Positions 6,364 through 10,700 of a stretch of 11,119 nucleotides of DNA are shown one piece after another (the stretch's first letter is position 1; each line of letters opens with the position of its first letter). The translations under genes and the position numbers were made by a program. The DNA is taken from assembly GCA_001804205.1 (NCBI GenBank), contig MHFM01000014.1, positions 14,922 through 26,040 of the forward strand, written 5' to 3'. The notes below the pieces were generated by a model. The model did not search any database, was not told the DNA's origin, and worked only from the letters and a program-made list of their open reading frames with translations. The stretch comes from Omnitrophica bacterium RIFCSPLOWO2_01_FULL_45_10b. GTDB lineage: Bacteria > Omnitrophota > Omnitrophia > Omnitrophales > Danuiimicrobiaceae.

Positions 6364-6885
6364 GTGCGATTTTGGGCTTTTGTAATTATTCTAGGAGTTT
6401 TTATGGGGTCGCCCCATGCGGATGAACCATCCTACAAAAAAGAATCAAAGGAAAAATTAAAAGCAAGGCTTACGCCTCTTCAATATAAAGTGACGCAGGA
6501 AGAGGGAACTGAAATGCCTTTTCATAATGAATATTGGCGGAACAAAGAAGCCGGGATTTATGTGGATATTGTGTCGGGCGAGCCGCTGTTTAGTTCCCTC
6601 GACAAATTTGATTCCAAAACCGGCTGGCCTTCTTTTACGCGCCCGCTTGCCGCTGAAAACATAGTTGAGCATAAAGACCAGAAATTTTTTATGGAACGCA
6701 CGGAAGTACGCTCGAAACACGGCGATTCCCACTTGGGCCACGTTTTTGAAGATGGCCCCAAACCCACCGGGCTTCGCTACTGCATTAATTCCGCCTCGAT
6801 TAAGTTTGTCCCCGCCAAAGATCTTGAAAAGGAAGGTTACGGGAAATTTAAATCGCTGTTTGGGAAAGCCAACCCATCCCATTAG
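6364..6885 (+). CDS. msrB: Peptide-methionine (R)-S-oxide reductase MsrB, probably exported
   Basis: Reduces methionine-R-sulfoxide in oxidised proteins. Family motifs are GEPLFSSLDKFDSKTGWPSF, HLGHVFEDGP and RYCINSASIKF, with the catalytic Cys in RYCINS. The zinc-binding CxxC pairs of E. coli MsrB are absent (zinc-free subtype), and the usual recycling Cys of CGWPSF is Thr, so regeneration must use another route. From GTG 6364 the protein has 173 residues and starts with an Arg followed by a hydrophobic run ending SPHADEP, a plausible signal peptide cleaved after Ala. The alternative ATG 6403 has a good AGGAG (6393-6397) but would remove most of that segment and give a 160-residue cytoplasmic enzyme. 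The GTG lies three bases after the preceding stop. Function is firm; the start is open. Confidence 0.93.
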   Translation: MRFWAFVIILGVFMGSPHADEPSYKKESKEKLKARLTPLQYKVTQEEGTEMPFHNEYWRNKEAGIYVDIVSGEPLFSSLDKFDSKTGWPSFTRPLAAENIVEHKDQKFFMERTEVRSKHGDSHLGHVFEDGPKPTGLRYCINSASIKFVPAKDLEKEGYGKFKSLFGKANPSH

Positions 6886-6955
6886 CGGGCGTCTAGTAAA
6901 CATCTATATTTCCGTAAACCGTTGTCATACAATATGTTATAGATAAAATAACAGA

Positions 6956-6990
6956 AAGTGGGAAAATCCCACTTGAATTATTTCCCACTT
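6956..6990. promoter_or_regulatory. Palindrome plus half-site, likely antitoxin operator
   Basis: AAGTGGGA-AAA-TCCCACTT (6956-6974) is a perfect palindrome, and TCCCACTT occurs again at 6983-6990, so one left arm faces two right arms spaced 16 bases apart. It overlaps the predicted promoter of the toxin-antitoxin operon. Repeated palindromic sites over the promoter are usual for antitoxin autorepression; the assignment here is inference. Confidence 0.55.
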
Positions 6991-7001
6991 TGGGGTATTC
7001 T
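6973..7001 (+). promoter_or_regulatory. Predicted promoter of the toxin-antitoxin operon
   Basis: TTGAAT (6973-6978), a 17-base spacer, and TATTCT (6996-7001) match four of six positions in each sigma-70 box. The -35 box starts inside the right arm of the palindrome, and the spacer holds the extra half-site. A second palindrome, GTATTCAATAC (7008-7018), covers the expected start of transcription. Confidence 0.5.
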
Positions 7002-7007
7002 TGTGTT

Positions 7008-7018
7008 GTATTCAATAC
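7008..7018. promoter_or_regulatory. GTATTCAATAC palindrome at expected transcription start
   Basis: A perfect 11-base palindrome just downstream of the predicted -10 box and 38 bases before the antitoxin ATG. It is different in sequence from the upstream palindrome and a second candidate repressor site. Confidence 0.35.
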
Positions 7019-7055
7019 GTACCGCAGCGCGAAGACTGCGAGGAGGCCCGCAAAC

Positions 7056-7355
7056 ATGCGAGATGAGATAGTGAAAGACAGTCACTTTAAGGAAATCACC
7101 GACGTCAAAACTGATTCTAAAAACCGTGTGACATTAAGCAAGGTAAAATCTGCAAAGGCTAGGATCTATAAAGTCTATATCAATGCGGTAGGACAAATTA
7201 TTTTGGATCCTCAAGCAACCATTCCTGCGCATGAGCAGTGGCTCTTCAAAAATAAAACAGCCAGGGATATGGTACTCAGAGGACTAGACGATGCAAGAAA
7301 TATGCGGCTCACCGGCGCGGATGAAGATTATTCTAAATACGTAGACGAAGTGTAA
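7056..7355 (+). CDS. Antitoxin of a RelE/ParE-type toxin-antitoxin pair
   Basis: A 99-residue protein. ATG 7056 has AGGAGG at 7041-7046, nine bases upstream, which favours it over an in-frame TTG at 6990. Around residues 15-50 the pattern VKTDSKNRVTL...YKVYINAVGQIILDPQ resembles the swapped-hairpin AbrB/MazE-type DNA-binding fold (short strands, Gly-Gln-Ile-Ile-Leu). The next part, EQWLFKNKTARDMVLRGLDDA, is probably helical, and the C-terminus is acidic (DEDYSKYVDEV), fitting a toxin-wrapping tail. The stop TAA overlaps the toxin ATG by one base, giving tight coupling. The role comes mainly from the partner and context; the fold assignment is moderate. It is likely to repress its own operon through the palindromes upstream. 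Confidence 0.72.
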   Translation: MRDEIVKDSHFKEITDVKTDSKNRVTLSKVKSAKARIYKVYINAVGQIILDPQATIPAHEQWLFKNKTARDMVLRGLDDARNMRLTGADEDYSKYVDEV

Positions 7356-7654
7356 TGTTTGATCTTAAATTTACTGATGAAGCCAAGCGCCAGCGCGAAG
7401 CGCTTAAAGCCGATCCCGCCCGAACGGCTGCATGGAATCAAGTCAAAAAATCATTGGGGTATCTTCAAACTAACCCGCGCCACCCCTCTCTAAACACTCA
7501 TGAATATTCTTCCATGTCGCACCCTTGGGATCCAAAAGGTAAAGTGTTTGAGGCTTACGCTCAAAATAATACGCCGTCAGCGTATCGAGTTTTTTGGTGT
7601 TATGGGCCGGCGAAAAAACAGATTACCATTATTGCGATCACACCTCATCCGTAG
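7355..7654 (+). CDS. RelE/ParE-superfamily toxin
   Basis: A 99-residue protein beginning at the ATG that overlaps the antitoxin stop (TAATG). It opens FDLKFTDEAKRQREAL, a strand then helix, and ends with AYRVFWCYGPAKKQITIIAITPHP, the two antiparallel strands typical of the RelE/ParE fold. Toxins of this superfamily cut ribosome-bound mRNA or poison gyrase; the sequence alone does not say which. Basic residues are spread through the chain and there is no membrane segment. A small GGCG-TAA-CGCC hairpin followed by TTTCT (7664-7679) may end the operon. Just beyond it begins an msrB remnant, so the pair appears to be an acquired cassette. Confidence 0.78.
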   Translation: MFDLKFTDEAKRQREALKADPARTAAWNQVKKSLGYLQTNPRHPSLNTHEYSSMSHPWDPKGKVFEAYAQNNTPSAYRVFWCYGPAKKQITIIAITPHP

Positions 7655-7681
7655 CATGGCGCTGGCGTAACGCCTTTCTAG

Positions 7682-7762
7682 TTTATTCCCGCCAAAGACC
7701 TTGAAAAAGAAGGCTACGGTAAGTTTAAATCTCTTTTTGGTAAAATCAACCCCTCCCATTAG
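7682..7762 (+). pseudogene. 3' remnant of a second msrB
   Basis: These 81 bases encode FIPAKDLEKEGYGKFKSLFG then KINPSH and stop, matching the last 26 residues of the complete msrB upstream except for two changes (V to I, A to I). At DNA level I count 13 differences in 81 bases, most of them silent. No start codon, active site or ribosome-binding site precedes it: homology stops at its left edge where the toxin-antitoxin cassette ends. Mostly silent divergence means this copy evolved as a working gene before it was cut, so it is not a fresh duplication. Confidence 0.88.
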
Positions 7763-7982
7763 GACGGCGGTCGGTGAATAAATCCCTCCTCGCCAATTCT
7801 CTCTAAATTTGATATCATTTCACACTCTAATTTATACGTTCGCGCTGGTTTTGATAAACAGGTTGCGAGCAGATAATTTGTATTACTAGAATCGCCGCGC
7901 CCGCCCTGACGTTTGATTAATTTAATAGGGGAAGTCAGGACTGGCGCAAGCTGCGATTAATAAAAAATAATTAAGGTTGCTT
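7763..7982 (+). other. Non-coding spacer before tRNA-Arg
   Basis: No convincing gene is visible. A promoter-like pair TTGATA (7809-7814) and TATACG (7833-7838) with an 18-base spacer could start a transcript near 7845. A second weaker pair is TTGATA (7851-7856) and GATAAT (7872-7877) with only 15 bases between. Downstream lies the three-helix structure at 7890-7958, then an A-rich stretch and tRNA-Arg. Confidence 0.4.
7890..7958 (+). other. Stacked three-helix hairpin upstream of tRNA-Arg
   Basis: AATCGC (7890-7895) pairs with GCGATT (7953-7958), GCGCC (7897-7901) with GGCGC (7943-7947), and CCTGAC (7905-7910) with GTCAGG (7934-7939), all exact and nested with small internal loops. The terminal loop is AT-rich. 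There is no U-run after it. It may be a small structured RNA, a 5' leader of the tRNA transcript, or a degenerate palindromic repeat. Confidence 0.5.
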
Positions 7983-8056
<74 letters not shown>

Positions 8057-8092
8057 ATTATTTTTTTGTCTGCGTATTTGCCTCAATTTATA

Positions 8093-8125
8093 CTGATTTT
8101 GACGTATTTTAGACGCCAAAATCGG
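8093..8125 (+). other. 13-position hairpin between tRNA-Arg and the CarD-like gene
   Basis: Bases 8093-8105 pair with 8113-8125 around ATTTTAG, with one A-C mismatch and one G-U. No U-tract follows. It could be a transcript end or an operator. Apart from this, a CTTTTT-GGGG-AAAAAG palindrome (8183-8198) and the small reading frame at 8208, I see nothing in 8057-8319. Confidence 0.4.
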
Positions 8126-8207
8126 CTCTGCCCTTGCTTTTAATCGCAACCGTGGTTTTGAAGGACGATGTAATAAATCACCCTTTTTGGGGAAAAAGTT
8201 ATATACT

Positions 8208-8294
8208 ATGGCCTATAGCAAAGGGGAAATGAGCAGTCCCGACCCTCTAATCAGCATTAAGGAGTTGGTCCCTTTAACCCCTAAAATTGATTAA
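8208..8294 (+). CDS. Possible 28-residue leader peptide
   Basis: ATG 8208 opens 28 codons (MAYSKGEMSSPDPL... ending TPKID) and stops at 8292-8294, 26 bases before the CarD-like ATG. No good Shine-Dalgarno precedes it. A TATACT directly before the ATG would place a transcript start inside the frame, which argues against it. It is listed only as a possible upstream open reading frame; chance is quite possible. Confidence 0.15.
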   Translation: MAYSKGEMSSPDPLISIKELVPLTPKID

Positions 8295-8319
8295 AACGCT
8301 GACAAAAGAAAAGAGACGT

Positions 8320-8859
8320 ATGATGCCAATTGCGCAAGGTGATTTGTTTTACCACTCGGTTCACGGGCTATGCCGCGTGGATGAGATTAGCAAACAGAAG
8401 CAATCGGGCAAACAAACCATCTATTATGCGTTGGTGCCGAAAGTGGCCAGCCAAATGAAAACCCGCTTCGTGATCGCGGCCGGCGATATGGAAATCTCTG
8501 GTTTTCATACGCTTATTTCGCCCAGGGAAGCAAATAAAATTCTGGATTATTTAAAAGTAGGAGATAAAAAAACAGCTCCTCCGGTGATGACTTTCAAAAC
8601 CCCCTCCTCTGCCGAACAAAATAAAGCTTGGAGCTTAGCCCGGGCCATTCTGTCTTTCTCTCATGAGAAGTTTGAAGGGCAAGACCAAAGAAAACGTCAA
8701 ATGCTGGAACGTTCGGCGAAAGGGCTTGTCGGAGAACTTGCTTTTGTGTTCAAGATCACTTTGAAAGAAACCGCCTCGCGGATCCAAAAAAGTTTGGGCA
8801 ACGCGTCGAAAATCAATCCGTCAGTTTTGATGGCCCTTTCGGAAGCCGGGGAAGATTGA
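8320..8859 (+). CDS. CarD/CdnL-like RNA polymerase-binding protein
   Basis: Probable transcription factor that binds the RNA polymerase beta subunit and stabilises open promoters. From ATG 8320 it has 179 residues; AAGAGA at 8311-8316 is a weak ribosome site that suits the adjacent ATG 8323 equally well, and an in-frame TTG at 8287 lacks any. The N-terminal RID/Tudor-like domain begins GDLFYHSVHGLCRVDEI and continues through IYYALVP...MKTRFVI...GFHTLIS, the normal CarD pattern. A helical C-terminal domain (about 105-165) includes ERSAKGLVGELAFVFKITLK, like the CdnL DNA-binding part. The linker between the two is somewhat long. Its TGA overlaps the ATG of the next gene (TGATG), so the two are coupled. 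Family assignment is fairly sure; the target promoters are unknown. Confidence 0.85.
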   Translation: MMPIAQGDLFYHSVHGLCRVDEISKQKQSGKQTIYYALVPKVASQMKTRFVIAAGDMEISGFHTLISPREANKILDYLKVGDKKTAPPVMTFKTPSSAEQNKAWSLARAILSFSHEKFEGQDQRKRQMLERSAKGLVGELAFVFKITLKETASRIQKSLGNASKINPSVLMALSEAGED

Positions 8860-9227
8860 TGAGCGAACAGTTTAAGACCGATTCTCCATCAGCCCCGCCA
8901 CAAGTTGAGCCGGACATTACCGCCCTCCTCAAACAAATGCAGCAGCAGATCGGCTTTTTGGAGAAGAAAATAGATATTTTAATCAAACAATCTTCAGAAA
9001 GGCCGTCCTCAGAACGGTCGTTTAATAAAAGGCCTTTTTCAAGGCCGTTTCGGCCGGGAGGTTTCAGCCATTCTCACCGCCCGAACGAAAGAGAATATAA
9101 AAGCGGCCCCAGCGATAGAAATCCTGCTCAAGGACAGCCTTTTGACAAACCACAGGGCAACGCGAACCGGGACTTTGGCCGAGGAAGAAAGGCTTTTTTT
9201 CGCCGGCGCAAAGAACACGCCCGATAG
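8859..9227 (+). CDS. Coiled-coil protein with Arg/Phe/Gly-rich tail, function unknown
   Basis: A 122-residue protein I cannot name. ATG 8859 shares its A with the stop codon of the CarD-like gene, and GGAAGCCGGGGAAGA just upstream is purine-rich. Residues about 19-45 (ITALLKQMQQQIGFLEKKID) form a clear short coiled coil. The remainder is low-complexity and disordered: SSERPSSERSF, repeated FSRPFRPGGF, RPNEREY, RDFGRGRKAFFRRRKE, rich in Arg, Phe, Gly, Pro, Ser and Asn. Such RGG/FR-rich tails often bind RNA or nucleic acid in general, so an oligomer with basic sticky tails is a reasonable inference. Tight linkage to a polymerase-binding factor suggests a role in transcription or RNA handling. 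Confidence 0.8.
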   Translation: MSEQFKTDSPSAPPQVEPDITALLKQMQQQIGFLEKKIDILIKQSSERPSSERSFNKRPFSRPFRPGGFSHSHRPNEREYKSGPSDRNPAQGQPFDKPQGNANRDFGRGRKAFFRRRKEHAR

Positions 9228-9242
9228 ACACAAAGGATTGCC

Positions 9243-9410
9243 ATGAGACAAAATTTTAGAGCCGATAAGAAGAGAAAAGAAGAAATGCGGAAGAAAAAAC
9301 AAGAAGCGAAAAGAAACAAACGTCTGAATAAAAAAGAGAATGTAATCCTGCCGGATCAAATCAGCATCGGCAGTTTAGATAAGCCGGCCGTTTACGGGGA
9401 AACTCAATAA
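9243..9410 (+). CDS. 55-residue Lys/Arg/Glu-rich protein, function unknown
   Basis: This short gene has ATG 9243 with AAAGGA at 9232-9237, five bases upstream, and TAA at 9408-9410. It starts 15 bases after the coiled-coil gene. The first 31 residues are almost only charged (MRQNFRADKKRKEEMRKKKQ and on) and would form one long helix. The last 24 (VILPDQISIGSLDKPAVYGE...) are mixed and less charged. No cysteines or membrane segment are present. It is most likely cotranscribed with the two genes before it. A nucleic-acid-binding role is inferred from composition only. The ribosome site and spacing make it a real gene rather than a chance frame. Confidence 0.65.
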   Translation: MRQNFRADKKRKEEMRKKKQEAKRNKRLNKKENVILPDQISIGSLDKPAVYGETQ

Positions 9411-9431
9411 GCCATTCGTCTTTTTTTGTTC

Positions 9432-9460
9432 TTTACTATATCTGTATAAGCAGATATACT
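9432..9460 (+). promoter_or_regulatory. arsR promoter with built-in ArsR operator
   Basis: TTTACT (9432-9437), exactly 17 bases, then TATACT (9455-9460). The inverted repeat TATATCTG (9437-9444) / CAGATATA (9451-9458) fills the spacer, so a bound dimer would block polymerase. Transcription would begin around 9466-9468, at the arsR ATG itself, and no Shine-Dalgarno is present: the mRNA is probably leaderless. Confidence 0.75.
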
Positions 9461-9467
9461 TTCTATA

Positions 9468-9818
9468 ATGAAACTGAAAGATTCTCAAACAATTTTTGGG
9501 GCCCTGGCCGATCCAACGCGCTTCAGGATTTTAAGCCTTCTAGCTGAAGGCGAGCTTTGCGTTTGTGATGTCATGAGCGTTTTAAAGGAACCACAATCCA
9601 AAGTGTCCAGACATCTGGCTTATTTAAGACGCGCCAAGCTTGTAGAAGCTAGAAAAGAAGGCCTTTGGATGTATTATCGTTTGACCAAACCGAGCACCAA
9701 GGCTTTCCGAGCAATTTTTGAGGCATTAAATTGTTGCCGCTCTGACGTTAAGGAATTAAAAAAAGACCTTAGCGAATTTCGTAAAAATAAAAGTTCTTTG
9801 GTGTCTTGTTGTAAATAA
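9468..9818 (+). CDS. arsR: Arsenite-responsive repressor ArsR
   Basis: A winged-helix ArsR/SmtB repressor of 116 residues that leaves its operator when As(III) or Sb(III) binds. It opens KDSQTIFGALADPTRFRILS, and the metal motif ELCVCDVM gives Cys31 and Cys33 at the start of the helix-turn-helix, as in the E. coli-type ArsR. The recognition helix is in SKVSRHLAYLRRAKLV, and the wing in EARKEGLWMYYRL. The third cysteine of the E. coli motif (four residues after Cys33 would be expected nearby) is missing. Two vicinal pairs, Cys89-Cys90 and Cys114-Cys115, occur towards the C-terminus and could complete a three-sulfur site. ATG 9468 has no ribosome site. It controls itself and probably the following genes through two matching operators. 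Confidence 0.93.
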   Translation: MKLKDSQTIFGALADPTRFRILSLLAEGELCVCDVMSVLKEPQSKVSRHLAYLRRAKLVEARKEGLWMYYRLTKPSTKAFRAIFEALNCCRSDVKELKKDLSEFRKNKSSLVSCCK

Positions 9819-9831
9819 ATTTTTTCTAATG

Positions 9832-9850
9832 TATCTGGATAAGCAGATAT
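9832..9850. promoter_or_regulatory. Second ArsR operator
   Basis: TATCTG-GATAAG-CAGATA (9832-9849) differs from the arsR operator core in a single base. TATAGG after the CAGA could be a -10 box at the same offset as in the arsR promoter, but the -35 position (TCTAAT) is poor. It may be an internal promoter or a repressor roadblock between arsR and the downstream genes. Confidence 0.75.
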
Positions 9851-9860
9851 AGGAGGTGAT
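9851..9860 (+). promoter_or_regulatory. Near-perfect Shine-Dalgarno
   Basis: AGGAGGTGAT is fully complementary to the 3' end of 16S rRNA. It stands four bases before the ATG of a 10-codon Cys-rich frame. It is much stronger than any other ribosome site in the window and is too far (33 bases) from the channel gene to serve it. Confidence 0.8.
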
Positions 9861-9864
9861 AGAC

Positions 9865-9897
9865 ATGGGCGGTTGTTGCGGAGGATGTTGCAAATGA
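9865..9897 (+). CDS. 10-residue tetra-cysteine peptide in the ars operon
   Basis: The frame reads MGGCCGGCCK, then TGA at 9895-9897. It has two vicinal Cys pairs separated by Gly-Gly, the geometry that binds trivalent arsenic or soft metals, and nothing else but Gly and Lys. It lies behind a near-perfect Shine-Dalgarno and just downstream of an ArsR operator. The stop overlaps the ATG of the channel gene (AAATGATG), so its translation would feed ribosomes to that gene. The last three residues repeat the CCK end of ArsR. It could be a metalloid-chelating micropeptide, a Cys-sensing leader peptide for the downstream genes, or the stump of a lost gene. The codons GGA GGA also supply the channel's own ribosome site, which could explain part of the sequence. 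I know of no described family. Confidence 0.6.
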   Translation: MGGCCGGCCK

Positions 9898-10214
9898 TGT
9901 TGGTCGGCAAGTCCCTTGCAGAGATGATTGGTACTTTTGCCGTCATCTTTGTGGGGGGCAGTTCTATTTTATTGGCTGAGAGATTCCCAAATATTTTTCC
10001 CTCTTTCGGGGTCGCCGCTACTTTCGGGCTGATGATTACTTTAATGATCTTGGCCTTCGGTTATTTATCAGGGGCTCATTTCAATCCGGCGGTCACACTC
10101 GCCTTTGCGGTGGCCGGGCGTTTCCCGGCGTCAGAAGTCCTTTTTTATTGGTTGGGGCAGAGTGCGGGAGGATTGTTCGCTGCCGGCTTACTGATTATGC
10201 TGAGGAGAATATGA
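9894..10214 (+). CDS. N-terminal half of an aquaporin/AqpS-type channel
   Basis: A 106-residue membrane protein starting at ATG 9894 (GGAGG at 9880-9884; ATG 9897 is possible too). It shows three hydrophobic segments: about 10-27 (IGTFAVIFVGGSSILL), 35-60 (FGVAATFGLMITLMILAFGY) and 82-103 (the segment around YWLGQSAGGLFAAGLLIML). Between the second and third lies SGAHFNPAVTLAFAVAGRFP, the first NPA pore loop of the MIP family. Complete family members have about 230 residues with six segments and a second NPA; here the frame ends in MLRRI-stop right after segment three, at the arsC ATG (ATATGA). In some bacteria AqpS lies between arsR and arsC and lets As(III) leave the cell. This copy is either a deletion product or a half-channel needing self-assembly. 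Confidence 0.85.
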   Translation: MMLVGKSLAEMIGTFAVIFVGGSSILLAERFPNIFPSFGVAATFGLMITLMILAFGYLSGAHFNPAVTLAFAVAGRFPASEVLFYWLGQSAGGLFAAGLLIMLRRI

Positions 10215-10633
10215 AAACAAAAATTTTAATTCTTTGCACAGGCAATTCCTGCCGCTCTCAAATGGCGGAAGGTGTTTTAAAGCGTTATGGAAGCGACAAA
10301 TTTGAGGTTTATAGCGCGGGGACTAAGCCCTCCAAGGTGAATGAAACAGCCATCAAAGTCATGAATGAAATCGGCATTGATATTTCCAAACAGCACTCAA
10401 AAAATGTCACTGAATTTTTAGGGCAACATTTTAATTACATTATTACGGTTTGTGACAAAGCCAAAGAATCCTGCCCCATTTTCCCGGGCAACAGCATTCG
10501 GCTTCATTGGGCGTTTCCGGACCCTCCTCATGAGAAAGAAGTCACAGAAGAAATTTTAAATGAGTTTCGTAAAGTTCGAGACTTAATTTACGAAAAGTTC
10601 AAAAAGGTTGCTGAAATCGGCGTTATTTCTTAG
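10211..10633 (+). CDS. arsC: Arsenate reductase, thioredoxin-coupled (low-Mr phosphatase family)
   Basis: Reduces arsenate to arsenite in the cytoplasm. It has 140 residues, standard length. ATG 10211 follows GAGGAGA and overlaps the stop of the channel gene. The phosphatase P-loop CTGNSCRSQMAEG holds Cys9 and Cys14 with Arg15. The redox pair is Cys81 and Cys88 in ITVCDKAKESCPIF, and the general acid is Asp104 in FPDPPHE. These match Cys10, Cys15, Cys82, Cys89 and Asp105 of the Staphylococcus aureus type, so the enzyme should use thioredoxin rather than glutaredoxin. All key residues are present and the enzyme looks functional. Its product needs an exit, yet no ArsB or Acr3 is in view. Expression probably depends on the ArsR operators upstream. 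Confidence 0.95.
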   Translation: MKTKILILCTGNSCRSQMAEGVLKRYGSDKFEVYSAGTKPSKVNETAIKVMNEIGIDISKQHSKNVTEFLGQHFNYIITVCDKAKESCPIFPGNSIRLHWAFPDPPHEKEVTEEILNEFRKVRDLIYEKFKKVAEIGVIS

Positions 10634-10700
10634 CAAACCGAAAGTTTCTTTCTCGCCTTTTTTGTTTGAACCTATGGCCTAAAACGATTACGCTACCAGT
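10634..10700 (+). promoter_or_regulatory. arsC-ATPase spacer with weak promoter signals
   Basis: GAAAG-TTT-CTTTC (10640-10652) with T6 at 10658-10663 is at best a weak terminator. TTGAAC (10666-10671), 17 bases, TACGCT (10689-10694) is a poor promoter candidate. No inverted repeat like the ArsR operators is present, so the ATPase may have separate control. Confidence 0.3.

Noticed and set aside
6892..7682. TCTAGT direct repeats as a target-site duplication of a transposon
   Set aside because: Six bases alone can occur by chance, no transposase or terminal inverted repeats are visible, and one copy touches the msrB remnant. Kept only as a hint in the msrB finding.
9895..9927. Possible selenocysteine read-through of the TGA ending the Cys peptide (next codons TGT TGG)
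   Set aside because: The extension would last only nine more codons before another TGA, there is no evident SECIS hairpin directly after the codon, and the TGA is better explained by overlap with the channel start.
10640..10663. Intrinsic terminator after arsC
   Set aside because: The stem is only five A/T-rich pairs and the T-run begins six bases later, so it is too weak to call.
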